DNA from: Streptomyces sp. NBC_01471
Lineage (GTDB): Bacteria > Actinomycetota > Actinomycetes > Streptomycetales > Streptomycetaceae
DNA: 64,000 bases
Reading direction: 5' to 3'
Assembly: GCF_041438865.1 (NCBI RefSeq)
Contig: NZ_CP109450.1
Location: 3,520,501 to 3,584,500 of the forward strand
The position numbers and the translations under genes were made by a program. How positions within the stretch are numbered: position 1 is the first letter of the stretch; the number at the start of each line of letters is the position of its first letter. A model generated the notes under the pieces. The model was not told where the DNA came from, did not search any database, and worked only from the letters and a program-made list of their open reading frames with translations. Positions 17,943 to 26,682 of this stretch are shown here, piece after piece.

Positions 17943-19733
17943 ATGAGTCACGACGAACACACCATGCCCGACTGGGAGAAGCGCTTCCGGGCCCCCCGCG
18001 TAGGACTGCCCGAGTGGGCCGAGGACGCTCCGGAGCGGTCGCTCTTCGTCTCCAACGCGACCGGCACGTATGAGCTGTACACCTGGGACCGTACGAGCGG
18101 CGAGCAGCGCCGGGCCACCGACCGGCCGGCCGGGACGACCGACGGGACGCTGTCGCCCGACGGTGAGTGGCTGTGGTGGTTCGACGACACCGACGGGGAC
18201 GAGTTCGGTGTCTGGATGCGCCAGCCCTTCCACGGCGGGCCCGACGAGCCCGCCGCCCCCGGCCTCGATCCCTCCTACCCCGGCGGTCTGGGGATCGGCC
18301 GGGACGGTACCGCCGTGGTCGGCAGGTCGACGGACGAGGACGGCTCGACGGTCCACGTCGTACGGCCCGGCGCCGATCCGGTCGAGATCTACCGGCACCG
18401 GGAGTCCGCCGGGGTCGGTGACCTCTCGTACGACGGGACGCTCATCGCGCTGGAGCACACCGAGCACGGCGACGCCATGCACTCCGCGCTGCGGGTCGTC
18501 CGCACCGACGGGTCGACGGTCGCCGAGCTGGACGACACCAGGGGCGGCACCGAGGAGCTGGGCCTCCAGGTGCTCGGGTTCGCGCCGGTCGCCGGGGACA
18601 CCCGGCTGCTCGTCGGGCACCAGCGGCGGGGCCGCTGGGAGCCGATGGTCTGGGACGTGGCGACGGGCGCCGAGAGCGCCCCGGCGGTCGAGCTGCCCGG
18701 CGACGTCAGCGCCGAGTGGTACCCGGACGGGACCGCGCTGCTGATCGTGCACAGCTTCGAGGCGCGCAGCGAGATGTGGCGCTACGAGCTGGCGACCGGG
18801 CAGCTCGTCCGCATCGAGACTCCGGCCGGTTCGGTGTCCGGCGCCACCGCCAGGCCCGACGGCACGGTCGAGTACCTGTGGTCGTCGGCCGCGCTGCCGC
18901 CGGTCGTGCGCTCCACGTCGGGCGCTGTCGTGCTCGACCCGCCGGGGATGAGGGCGCCGGAGTCCGTGCCGGTGCGGGACGTGTGGGTGGAGGGTCCGGG
19001 CGGCCGGATCCACGCGCTGGTGCAGCAGCCCGTGGGGGACGGCCCGTTCCCCACGGTCTTCGAGATCCACGGCGGCCCGACCTGGCACGACAGCGACGCC
19101 TTCGCCTCGGGCCCGGCGGCCTGGGTCGACCACGGCTACGCGGTCGTACGGGTCAACTACCGGGGCTCGACCGGCTACGGCCGGGCCTGGACCGACGCGC
19201 TCAAGCACCGGGTCGGGCTGATCGAGCTGGAGGACATCGGAGCCGTCCGCGCCTGGGCGGTCTCGTCGGGCCTCGCCGACCCGGCCCGGCTGGTCCTCGC
19301 GGGCGGCTCCTGGGGCGGCTATCTGACGCTGCTCGGGCTCGGAACCCAGCCGGAGGCCTGGGCGGTGGGGCTGGCCGCGGTGCCGGTCGCGGACTACGTC
19401 ACGGCGTACCACGACGAGATGGAGGGGCTGAAGGCGATGGACCGGACGCTGCTCGGCGGCACTCCGGAGACGGTGCCGGAGCGGTTCGCCGCGTCGTCGC
19501 CGCTGACCTATGTGGACGCGGTGCGGGCGCCGGTCTACATCTCGGCGGGCGTGAACGACCCGCGCTGCCCGATCCGGCAGGTCGAGAACTACGTGGACCG
19601 GCTCGCCGGCCGCGGGGCGGTCCACGAGGTGTACCGGTACGACGCGGGCCACGGCTCGCTCGTGGTGGAGGAGCGGATCAAGCAGGTCCGCCTGGAGCTG
19701 GACTTCGCCGAGCGGTACCTGAACGGGAAGTAG
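17943..19733 (+). CDS. S9-family serine peptidase (prolyl oligopeptidase / acylaminoacyl peptidase type)
   Basis: This 596-residue cytoplasmic enzyme has an N-terminal beta-propeller (about 1-340, with TolB-like repeats such as LSPDGEWLWWFDD). A C-terminal alpha/beta-hydrolase follows. The catalytic triad is visible: Ser456 in GGSWGG, Asp539 in AGVNDPRCP and His570 in DAGHGS. The family trims short peptides. I prefer ATG 17943, where GGGGCG lies just upstream; ATG 17934 would add three residues. It is transcribed away from the WXG100 operon and is a single gene. Confidence 0.92.
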   Translation: MSHDEHTMPDWEKRFRAPRVGLPEWAEDAPERSLFVSNATGTYELYTWDRTSGEQRRATDRPAGTTDGTLSPDGEWLWWFDDTDGDEFGVWMRQPFHGGPDEPAAPGLDPSYPGGLGIGRDGTAVVGRSTDEDGSTVHVVRPGADPVEIYRHRESAGVGDLSYDGTLIALEHTEHGDAMHSALRVVRTDGSTVAELDDTRGGTEELGLQVLGFAPVAGDTRLLVGHQRRGRWEPMVWDVATGAESAPAVELPGDVSAEWYPDGTALLIVHSFEARSEMWRYELATGQLVRIETPAGSVSGATARPDGTVEYLWSSAALPPVVRSTSGAVVLDPPGMRAPESVPVRDVWVEGPGGRIHALVQQPVGDGPFPTVFEIHGGPTWHDSDAFASGPAAWVDHGYAVVRVNYRGSTGYGRAWTDALKHRVGLIELEDIGAVRAWAVSSGLADPARLVLAGGSWGGYLTLLGLGTQPEAWAVGLAAVPVADYVTAYHDEMEGLKAMDRTLLGGTPETVPERFAASSPLTYVDAVRAPVYISAGVNDPRCPIRQVENYVDRLAGRGAVHEVYRYDAGHGSLVVEERIKQVRLELDFAERYLNGK

Positions 19734-19809
19734 CAGGCCATAAGGGGCGGGGCGTGCGGGGCGGGGTCCGGGGCACTGCTCCGGAACCGCGCCCCGTACC
19801 GTAAGGGAT

Positions 19810-20685
19810 GTGTACCGGTTCCTGCTGACACCCCGCTGGTGGGGGATCACCGTCTTCGCCCTGCTCGCCATCCCGTTCTGCATCTTCATGGGCTCCTGGC
19901 AGCTGAGCAGGTTCGAGGACCGGGTGGCCACCCACCGGACAGACGAGCACCGGCCCGACCCGGCCCGCCAGGCGTCGGCGCCGCTCGACTCCCTGCTGCC
20001 CGTGAACCTCGACACGTCGGGTCGGCAGGCCAGCGCGACCGGCAAGTACGGCAGGCAGTTCCTGGTGCCGGACCGGTCCGTGGACGGCAAGGAGGGGTCG
20101 TACGTCCTGACCCTGCTCCGCACCGACGGCGGCAAGGCGCTTCCGGTGGTGCGCGGCTGGCTGCCGCAGGGTGCGAAGCCGCCCGCGCCGCCGAAGGGCG
20201 CCGTCAAGGTCACCGGATCGCTCCAGGCGTCCGAGAACAGCGGGACCGACGGCGCCTACACCGGGGGCGGGCTGCCGGCCGACCAGATCGGGATCATCAG
20301 CGCGGCTTCCCTGGTGAACGTCGTGCCGTACCCCGTGTACGACGCGTGGATCACGCTGCCGCACGCCTCCGCGGGCCTCAAGGCCGTCCCGGCTGCCGCG
20401 CCGCAGAACAGCGGGCTCGACCTGAAGTCCTTCCAGAACCTCGGCTACACCGGCGAGTGGTTCGTCTTCGCGGGCTTCGTGGTCTTCATGTGGTTCCGGC
20501 TGGCCAGGCGGGAGGCCGAGGCGCTCAGGGACCTGGAGCTGGGAATCATGCCGGACGCCGAACCGGTCACGGTGGCGGTGCCGGACGGCGACGCCGCCGC
20601 GGACGAGCCCGCTGCCGACGGGGCCGCCGTGGAGAACGCCGCTGCCGACGGGGCCGCCGCCCCGGAGGTGTCCGGCCGCCGCTAG
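19810..20685 (+). CDS. SURF1-family cytochrome oxidase assembly protein
   Basis: This 291-residue membrane protein has the SURF1 layout: an N-terminal transmembrane helix (about 10-27), the GSWQLSRF motif, a periplasmic-side domain with GWLPQG, and a C-terminal helix (FVFAGFVVFMWFRL, about 217-232). The C-terminal tail is Asp/Ala-rich and contains repeated AADGAA units. SURF1 helps insert haem a into the aa3 oxidase. The start is GTG 19810, with AAGGGA upstream. It lies 76 bp after the peptidase gene. Confidence 0.88.
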   Translation: MYRFLLTPRWWGITVFALLAIPFCIFMGSWQLSRFEDRVATHRTDEHRPDPARQASAPLDSLLPVNLDTSGRQASATGKYGRQFLVPDRSVDGKEGSYVLTLLRTDGGKALPVVRGWLPQGAKPPAPPKGAVKVTGSLQASENSGTDGAYTGGGLPADQIGIISAASLVNVVPYPVYDAWITLPHASAGLKAVPAAAPQNSGLDLKSFQNLGYTGEWFVFAGFVVFMWFRLARREAEALRDLELGIMPDAEPVTVAVPDGDAAADEPAADGAAVENAAADGAAAPEVSGRR

Positions 20686-20763
20686 GCCTTGGCGTTCCGG
20701 GGCTTGGCGTGCCGGGCCTTGGTGTGCCGGGCCGTGTCGCGTCCCGGCCTTGGCGGCCCCGGG
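20685..20763. repeat. Degenerate 15-16-bp tandem repeat after SURF1
   Basis: About five imperfect copies of a unit like CTTGGCGTGCCGGGC occupy the start of the gap between the convergent SURF1 and sigma-partner genes. There is no coding sense; it may be a slipped-strand expansion. Confidence 0.6.
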
Positions 20764-20833
20764 ATCGGCCTGTGCCGTACCCGGGCCGCGGCCGGGCTGG
20801 GCCTTCTGTCGTCCTGGGCCGCCGCCCGGCCGG

Positions 20834-21988
20834 TTACGGTGCCGTCAGCAGACCGGTGCGGTAGATCGTCCCCGCGCACGCGTTGGGGATGGTCGCCTCC
20901 GCGGCCGGTACGCCCGGCTCCGCCTCGTGCACCACGGCCACGCTGCCGTCCGACGTGCCCTCGCCGCTGCCGAGCTGAGGGGTGGCGTCGGTGCCGCCGT
21001 TCGTCCCCGGACCGCCGTCGCCCGTTCCCCCGGAGGCCGCCGGGCCCCCGGTGCCGCCGGATCCGGCCGACGGGGTCGGCTCCGGTGTGGCACCGCCGCC
21101 GGTGGGACAGGTCTCGGCGGGGACCCAGGCGAACTTCACCTCGTACGCCTGGGACGGGCCGAGCACCAGACCGGTCGCGTCCTGCGACGGGTCGGGCAGA
21201 CCGCCCGCCGCGTCGCCCGCCGTGTGGTCGACCACGGTGATGCGGGCGGCGTCGGCGGCGCCCAGCGCCTGGAAGTTGACGGTGCCCGCGTCGCTGACCG
21301 CGCACTGGCTGTGCGAGACGTTGGAGACCCGGAAGGTTCCGTAGACCGTGCCGTCGGCGTTCGGTGTGCCGGTGTCCGCCGATGTGACGCCGAGCTGCTG
21401 GGCCGCACAGGCCGGCAGCGAGTCGAGCGACTTGTCGGACCGGCCGGCCGCCCCGCCCCCCGGACCGCCGTGGGTACCGCTGCCGGCCCCCTTCGGCTTG
21501 TCCTTCTTCCCGTCCCGGCCGTCGGCGCCGTCGTCGGCCGCCTTGCCGTGGTCCTTCCTGCCGCCGTCGGGGGCCGCGGCACCCTTGCCGTCGGGGGGCC
21601 GGTGGCCGTGGCCGGCCATCGCGGGGCTGTTCCTGACCCCGTCGCCCGCATCGGCGACATGGATGAAGGCCGGGACCGCCGTCCCGACGAGCAGTGCGGC
21701 CGCGGCCGCGCCGACGACGACCTGCCGCCGCCGGGCCCGGCGCGCGGGTACGGCCCTGCGCAGCTGGTCGAGCGCGTCGTCGGACGGGGTGAGCCCCCGC
21801 ACGGCGCCGTGCATCATCCTGCGCAGTTCGAGCTCGTCCTCGTCGAGGCCGTCGACAGCGTTGTCGGAACCGTCGTTCTGCATTCCGTTCCCCGCCTGGT
21901 TGTTCACGGACCGGGTGGGACCGCCGTACTGCTTGCGCCACTCGGCGGGCATGTCCCACTCGTCGGGCCTGTCCGGCTTCCCGCTCAT
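20834..21988 (-). CDS. Single-pass membrane protein paired with the SigE-family sigma factor
   Basis: This 384-residue protein has a cytoplasmic N-terminal region of about 85 residues, one transmembrane helix (QVVVGAAAAALLVGTAVPAF) and an extracytoplasmic part. That part consists of a low-complexity Gly/Asp/Lys linker, a beta-rich domain (TVYGTFRVSNVSHSQCAVSD) and a Pro/Ser/Gly-rich stretch. Its ATG overlaps the sigma-factor stop by four bases. Topology and position suggest a sigma-factor regulator or envelope sensor, although no zinc-binding anti-sigma HxxxCxxC motif is seen. Confidence 0.75.
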   Translation of the reverse strand: MSGKPDRPDEWDMPAEWRKQYGGPTRSVNNQAGNGMQNDGSDNAVDGLDEDELELRRMMHGAVRGLTPSDDALDQLRRAVPARRARRRQVVVGAAAAALLVGTAVPAFIHVADAGDGVRNSPAMAGHGHRPPDGKGAAAPDGGRKDHGKAADDGADGRDGKKDKPKGAGSGTHGGPGGGAAGRSDKSLDSLPACAAQQLGVTSADTGTPNADGTVYGTFRVSNVSHSQCAVSDAGTVNFQALGAADAARITVVDHTAGDAAGGLPDPSQDATGLVLGPSQAYEVKFAWVPAETCPTGGGATPEPTPSAGSGGTGGPAASGGTGDGGPGTNGGTDATPQLGSGEGTSDGSVAVVHEAEPGVPAAEATIPNACAGTIYRTGLLTAP

Positions 21989-22560
21989 GCCGGTGCCTCC
22001 ATGGCCACCCGCAGCGCGGCGATGCCGCGCGAACCGTACGCCTTCACCGAACCCAGCGATATCCCCAGTGCCTCGGCCACCTGCGCCTCCGTCATGTCAC
22101 CGAAGTAACGGAGCACCAGGACCTCGCGCTGGCGGCGCTGGAGGTTGCGCATGGCCTTCTTGAGCGCGTCGCGCTCCAGGAGGTCGTACGCCCCTTCTTC
22201 GGCGCTCGCCATGTCCGGCATCGGCTTGGAGAGGAGTTTCAGTCCGAGGATGCGCCTGCGCAGCGCGGACCGGGACAGGTTCACCACGGTCTGGCGGAGG
22301 TACGCGAGCGTCTTCTCCGGGTCCCTGACCCGTTTGCGCGCTGAGTGGACGCGGATGAACGCCTCTTGGACGACGTCCTCGCAGGAGGCCGTGTCGTCGA
22401 GGAGGAGCGCCGCGAGACCCAGCAGCGACCGGTAGTGGGCGCGGTAGGTCTCGGTGAGGTGATCGACGGTGGTGCCGGCGGTCATGGCGTCGTCAGCGCC
22501 CTCGCCGCTCTGGGACGGGACAGCGCTGGGCCGGGTCGGCACGGGGGCGATCACCGGCAT
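21985..22560 (-). CDS. SigE-family ECF RNA polymerase sigma factor
   Basis: The 191-residue product has sigma region 2 (YRAHYRSLLGLAALLLDD, then CEDVVQEAF) and region 4 (LQRRQREVLVLRYFGDMTEA, GISLGSVKAYGSRG), the ECF minimum. ATG 22560 (MPVIAP...) fits the start I remember for Streptomyces orthologues; ATG 22485 is an alternative with an equally weak ribosome-binding site. It is cotranscribed with the membrane protein that follows. Position beside asd-ask is conserved in Streptomyces as far as I recall. Its regulon is unknown from sequence. Confidence 0.88.
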   Translation of the reverse strand: MPVIAPVPTRPSAVPSQSGEGADDAMTAGTTVDHLTETYRAHYRSLLGLAALLLDDTASCEDVVQEAFIRVHSARKRVRDPEKTLAYLRQTVVNLSRSALRRRILGLKLLSKPMPDMASAEEGAYDLLERDALKKAMRNLQRRQREVLVLRYFGDMTEAQVAEALGISLGSVKAYGSRGIAALRVAMEAPA

Positions 22561-22943
22561 ACCGCCGGACACGCGTGGTCGCCGGAGCGGGCGGACCACT
22601 CCGCCCCGTGCGGACACCGCTGCAAAATCGAGAACCTCTGCCACGCCAGTTGGACACGCTTCCCCCCGCCAGGGTTGTACGCGTATGGCATCGCCTTTGA
22701 CGATGCGGCCAATGCCCTCATGCGTACCCGATCTCCCCCAATGCCCCTTTTTCCACGGCATCTTGCGTGGGAAGAGGCCACCCCAAAGACGCACATGTCC
22801 CGGCTGCGGTTGCAGAGGTACGGGAGACTGAATCGTGTAACAGGCGCGAGCCCGAGTTCAAGTGGTTCAGACTCACGTCTTGCTCACAGCGGGCACACAA
22901 AATCTACAAAGGATCAGGTACGGGGCAACAGCGGGTGTGTTCC
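22561..22943. other. Intergenic region between asd and the sigma-factor gene
   Basis: These 383 bp contain no supported gene. They span the end of the ask-asd transcript and the promoter of the sigma-factor operon. The part at 22820-22920 is relatively AT-rich for this genome and is where I would place the promoter, but no clear -35/-10 pair is assigned. Confidence 0.4.
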
Positions 22944-24032
22944 TCAGGCTTCCGGCACCCGCAGTTCGGCCGCGACGGCCTCCGCGATCTGTGCGGCGTT
23001 GAGCGCGGCCCCCTTGCGGAGGTTGTCGGCGCAGACGAACAGGTCGAGCGCCTGCGGGTCGTCCAGCGACCGCCGTACACGCCCCACCCAGGCCGGATCC
23101 GTGCCCACCGCGTCGGCCGGGGTCGGGAAGTCCCCCGCGTCCGGGTCGTCGAAGAGCACCACACCCGGCGCGGTCGCCAGGATCTCGTGCGCCCGCCCGA
23201 GCGTCAGCTCGTTCTCGAAGCGCGCGTGCACCGAGAGGGAGTGCGTGGTGACGACCGGGACCCGTACGCACGTCGCCGTCACCGGAAGCGCCGGCCGGTC
23301 CAGGATCTTGCGGGTCTCGGCGCGGAGCATCAGCTCCTCGGACGACCAGCCGTCCGCGGCGGGCGACCCGGACCAGGGCACCACGTTGAGCGCGATGGGG
23401 GCCGCGAAGGGCCCGGTGTCGTCGCCCACGGCCCGGCGTACGTCACCGGGGTGCGTGCCCAGTTCCGTACCGGCGACGAGCGCGGTCTGGCTGCGCAGCG
23501 CCTCGACGCCGGGGTTCCCCGCGCCGCTCACCGCCTGGTACGTCGAGACGACCAGCTCACGCAGTCCGAACTCGGCGTGCAGCGCACCGACCGCCACGAT
23601 CATCGCGAGCGTGGTGCAGTGCGGGGACGCGACGATGCCGCGCGGCCTGAGCCGTACGGCGTGCGGATTGACCTCGGGCACCACGAGCGGCACGTCCGGG
23701 TCCATCCGGAAGGCGCCGGAGCTGTCCACGACCACCACGCCCTTGGACGCGGCGACGGGCGCCCACTCGCGTGCGACGTCGTCGGGGACGACGAAGAGCG
23801 CGACCTGGACGCCCTCGAAGGCCTCCTCGGTGAGGGGGAGCACCTCGGACTCCTCCCCGCGCACGACCAGCTTGCGGCCGGTCCTGCGCGGGGAGGCGAT
23901 GAGTCTGATGTCGCCCCAGATGTCGGCGTGCTGCGACAGCATCTGGAGCAGCACGGTACCGACGGCCCCGGTCGCTCCCACGACCGCGAGCGCCGGCTTA
24001 CGGCCTCCTGCCCGGAGGCCGGTGCCGGTCAT
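22944..24032 (-). CDS. asd: Aspartate-semialdehyde dehydrogenase
   Basis: This 362-residue enzyme reduces aspartyl-4-phosphate to aspartate semialdehyde with NADPH, the second step towards lysine/diaminopimelate, threonine and methionine. The Rossmann motif is [14 protein letters not shown] near residue 20, and the active-site cysteine is Cys139 in SPHCTT, a variant of the usual NPNCST. The start overlaps the ask stop (ATGA), so the two are coupled. Length and domain order (NAD-binding, dimerisation) are normal. The His in the Cys motif is a feature of this actinobacterial subtype as I read it. Confidence 0.93.
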   Translation of the reverse strand: MTGTGLRAGGRKPALAVVGATGAVGTVLLQMLSQHADIWGDIRLIASPRRTGRKLVVRGEESEVLPLTEEAFEGVQVALFVVPDDVAREWAPVAASKGVVVVDSSGAFRMDPDVPLVVPEVNPHAVRLRPRGIVASPHCTTLAMIVAVGALHAEFGLRELVVSTYQAVSGAGNPGVEALRSQTALVAGTELGTHPGDVRRAVGDDTGPFAAPIALNVVPWSGSPAADGWSSEELMLRAETRKILDRPALPVTATCVRVPVVTTHSLSVHARFENELTLGRAHEILATAPGVVLFDDPDAGDFPTPADAVGTDPAWVGRVRRSLDDPQALDLFVCADNLRKGAALNAAQIAEAVAAELRVPEA

Positions 24033-24550
24033 CGCCCGGTGCCCCCATAGACGACTGCCTCGTCGGAGTCGCTGTCGAGACCGAAGGCGGTGTGCACGGC
24101 GCGCACGGCCTCGTTGACCTCGTCGGAACGGGTGACCACCGAGATGCGGATCTCGGACGTCGAGATCAGCTCGATGTTCACGCCCGCGTCCGACAGCGCC
24201 TCGAAGAAGGTCGCGGTGACGCCGGGGTTGGTCTTCATCCCGGCGCCGACGAGGGAGATCTTGGCGATCTGGTCGTCGTAGCGCAGCGATTCGAAGCCGA
24301 CGATCGGCTTCGACTTCTCCAGCGCGTCGACGGCCTTGCGGCCCTCGTCCTTCGGGAGCGTGAAGGAGATGTCGGTCAGACCGGTCGTCGCCGCTGAGAC
24401 GTTCTGCACGACCATGTCGATGTTGACCTGGCTGTCCGCGATGGCGCGGAAGATCGCGGCGGCCTCGCCCGGCTTGTCGGGCACACCGACGACCGTGATC
24501 TTCGCCTCGGAGGTGTCGTGCGCGACACCGGAGATGATGGCCTGCTCCAC
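24029..24550 (-). CDS. ask: Aspartate kinase beta subunit from internal start
   Basis: GTG 24550 (codon 255 of ask) is preceded by AAGGGGAA about eight bases upstream, an excellent ribosome-binding site inside the coding sequence. Translation from here gives 173 residues ([15 protein letters not shown]...) that contain only the two ACT regulatory domains, the known arrangement for actinobacterial and Bacillus aspartate kinases. Confidence 0.75.
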   Translation of the reverse strand: MEQAIISGVAHDTSEAKITVVGVPDKPGEAAAIFRAIADSQVNIDMVVQNVSAATTGLTDISFTLPKDEGRKAVDALEKSKPIVGFESLRYDDQIAKISLVGAGMKTNPGVTATFFEALSDAGVNIELISTSEIRISVVTRSDEVNEAVRAVHTAFGLDSDSDEAVVYGGTGR

Positions 24551-25312
24551 TGACGCTTCCCCTTGTGCTTCGACTCGTGCTTCGTTGCTGACCCAGGTGC
24601 CCTGCAGCCCCGAGAACGAGGACCGGACATGGATCGGAATGTTGTAGCGGCGCGCGTACTCGACGCAGCGGTGCAGCAGCACCTTGGAGCCGGAGCTGGC
24701 GAGCTCCAGCATGTCCTCGAAGGAGATCCGGTCGATCTTCCGGGCCTTCTTGACGACCCGGGGGTCGGCGGTGAAGACACCGTCCACGTCCGTGTAGATC
24801 TCGCAGACCTCGGCGTCGAGGGCCGCCGCGAGTGCGACGGCGGTCGTGTCCGAACCGCCGCGGCCGAGGGTGGTGATGTCCTTCTTGTCCTGCGACACAC
24901 CCTGGAAACCGGCGACGATGGCCACGTTGCCCTCGTCGAGAGCGGTACGGATCCGCCCCGGCGTGACATCGATGATCCGCGCTTTGTTGTGGACCGAGTC
25001 GGTGATGACACCGGCCTGGCTGCCCGTGAACGACTGGGCGTCGTGGCCCAGGTTTTTGATCGCCATGGCCAGCAGGGCCATGGAGATCCGCTCTCCGGCG
25101 GTCAGCAGCATGTCGAACTCCCGCCCGGCGGGAATCGGCGACACCTGCCCGGCAAGATCGATCAACTCGTCCGTCGTGTCGCCCATCGCTGACACCACGA
25201 CAACCACCTGGTTGCCGCTCTTCTTGGCGTCGACGATTCGCTTGGCAACCCGCTTGATGCCTTCAGCATCGGCTACGGAGGAGCCTCCGTACTTCTGCAC
25301 GACAAGGCCCAC
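24029..25312 (-). CDS. ask: Aspartate kinase (alpha subunit)
   Basis: This 427-residue enzyme phosphorylates aspartate at the entry of the aspartate pathway. The N-terminal kinase domain starts [18 protein letters not shown] and contains [13 protein letters not shown]; two ACT domains (about 265-420) carry allosteric feedback control by lysine/threonine. As in other actinobacteria, an internal GTG should give a separate beta subunit, so the full product is the alpha chain of an alpha2beta2 enzyme. It is the first gene of the ask-asd operon. Confidence 0.95.
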   Translation of the reverse strand: MGLVVQKYGGSSVADAEGIKRVAKRIVDAKKSGNQVVVVVSAMGDTTDELIDLAGQVSPIPAGREFDMLLTAGERISMALLAMAIKNLGHDAQSFTGSQAGVITDSVHNKARIIDVTPGRIRTALDEGNVAIVAGFQGVSQDKKDITTLGRGGSDTTAVALAAALDAEVCEIYTDVDGVFTADPRVVKKARKIDRISFEDMLELASSGSKVLLHRCVEYARRYNIPIHVRSSFSGLQGTWVSNEARVEAQGEASVEQAIISGVAHDTSEAKITVVGVPDKPGEAAAIFRAIADSQVNIDMVVQNVSAATTGLTDISFTLPKDEGRKAVDALEKSKPIVGFESLRYDDQIAKISLVGAGMKTNPGVTATFFEALSDAGVNIELISTSEIRISVVTRSDEVNEAVRAVHTAFGLDSDSDEAVVYGGTGR

Positions 25313-25567
25313 GTGCGCTCCTCGATCCAGTCATTTCTGCGGTCGGCTCAGTCTAACGAGCGGCCGCACGACACCCCGTATGTATCAGATCGTGAGATGT
25401 CCCGCTCACTCAATGATCACCGTCAGGTGGCACGGCCGCTCGGTGAGAATGCCTGCCCGGGATCAAGCCGGACACTCGGAACGTGGGGCGCGTCACACCC
25501 GTGCGGGTCACACCGGTGCGGAGGCCGGCCCACCGGCCGGCGTATCGCGTGGCACCGGGTCTCCTGC

Positions 25568-25792
25568 GACCCCGCCGTCCGCGCACGCGACGGCGCGCCG
25601 ACCCCCGACATCACGCTGCAGGGCCTGAGCACCCGCGGCGACGGCGGCCCGCGCGCCCTGCGGGTGCTCCTCGTGCCGTACGGCGGTCTCCTCGCGGCGG
25701 GCCTGCGTGCGGGCGAGACCCTCCTGGTGGGCGGCGCCACCGGGAACTCCGGCAGCGCAGCCGTCGCCGTGGCGCCGGCCATGGGGGCGGGC
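25568..25792 (+). pseudogene. Relic of a zinc/quinone-type alcohol dehydrogenase
   Basis: The plus-strand frame here reads as a piece of a medium-chain dehydrogenase: LLVPYGGLLAAGLRAGE followed by the nucleotide-binding turn TLLVGGATGNSGSAAVAVA and AMGAGR. Family members have exactly this pattern before the Rossmann domain, usually in a protein of over 330 residues. Only about 75 residues are recognisable; there is no credible start, and the frame runs off into the sortase gene. It is a truncated remnant in the 500-bp gap between ask and the sortase gene, which otherwise holds the ask promoter (25313-25450). Confidence 0.6.
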
Positions 25793-25812
25793 CGCCGTCA
25801 ACAGGCCGCTGT

Positions 25813-26514
25813 TCAGGCGTTCCTGGACGAGTCGAGGTGGGCGAAGACGACCACGTTGTCCACGTAGTCCTGGGCGTCCCTGTCGTATGCGCCGCCGCAG
25901 GTGATCAGACGGAGCTGGGCGTCGGGGGTGTCGCCGTAGACGCGTTTGTCGGGGAAGTCGGCCTTGCTGAACGTCTCCACCGAGTCGACCTTGAAGGTGG
26001 CGACCGTGCCGTCCTTCCTGGTGATGTCCACCTCGCTCCCCGGCTTGAGGGTCCGCAGCAGCAGGAACACCGCCGGGCCGGTCTTCGTGTCGACGTGGCC
26101 CGCGACGATCGCCGCGCCGCGTTCCCCGGGGGTGGCGCCGCCCCGGTACCAGCCGACCATGTTGGTGTTGTCCGCGGGCGGCGGGTTGAGCCGGCCCGAT
26201 GTGCCGAGGCCCAGTGCCGTGAACGGCGCGTCGACGGCGATGGTCGGAATCGTCAGCCGGGTCGGCTCGGAACGGGACAGCGGGGCGGTGGCCACGGTCG
26301 TCCGGGGCGCCGAGGAGGCCGCGGCCGCGGGCCGGGACTGCACCTTGGCGTCGCCCGCCGGGTTCCCGAATCCGATTCCGAAGGAGTTGCAGAGCAGGAG
26401 AGCACCCACGCCCGCTGCCGCGGCAGGCCACAGCAGTACGCGGTGGAGGGGTCGCACAACGCTCTTCGGGGACGGGACGGAAGGCTTCGGCTGGGGAAGC
26501 TTCTCAGCGGCCAT
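25813..26514 (-). CDS. Class F sortase
   Basis: This 233-residue protein has an N-terminal membrane anchor (RVLLWPAAAAGVGALLLC, about 24-42), a Pro/Ala/Ser linker and a sortase beta-barrel. Catalytic residues are visible: His140 in AGHVDT, Cys206 in LITCGG and Arg212 in YDRD. Class F sortases of actinobacteria are thought to attach or process surface proteins. The gene directly upstream encodes a signal-peptide protein with a C-terminal hydrophobic segment and Arg-rich end, its probable substrate. A hairpin between the two may lower sortase expression relative to the substrate. Confidence 0.9.
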   Translation of the reverse strand: MAAEKLPQPKPSVPSPKSVVRPLHRVLLWPAAAAGVGALLLCNSFGIGFGNPAGDAKVQSRPAAAASSAPRTTVATAPLSRSEPTRLTIPTIAVDAPFTALGLGTSGRLNPPPADNTNMVGWYRGGATPGERGAAIVAGHVDTKTGPAVFLLLRTLKPGSEVDITRKDGTVATFKVDSVETFSKADFPDKRVYGDTPDAQLRLITCGGAYDRDAQDYVDNVVVFAHLDSSRNA

Positions 26515-26623
26515 CGGGTGCTGCCTTTCGGGCGGGCGGCGGAAAAGGTGGAGGTGGGGCGGGGCGGAGGTGTCCGGGCGCGCGTCCGGGCGGTCTCGCG
26601 CGGCTGCGGCTCACCACCGTTGC

Positions 26624-26649
26624 GGCCACCGCCCCCTGGGGCGGTGGCC
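26624..26649 (-). terminator. Terminator/attenuator between His-rich protein and sortase genes
   Basis: A 12-bp perfect stem (GGCCACCGCCCC, 26624-26635, with 26638-26649) and a two-base loop lie after the His-rich gene and before the sortase gene. Confidence 0.6.
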
Positions 26650-26682
26650 TCGTCAACGCTGGATGTGCGAACGGCGTGGCGG

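Noticed and set aside
20682..21959. Arg-rich minus-strand frame over the sigma-partner gene
   Set aside because: It is a different frame of the same strand with low-complexity RRRG content; the ATGA-coupled frame has signal, helix and domain features.
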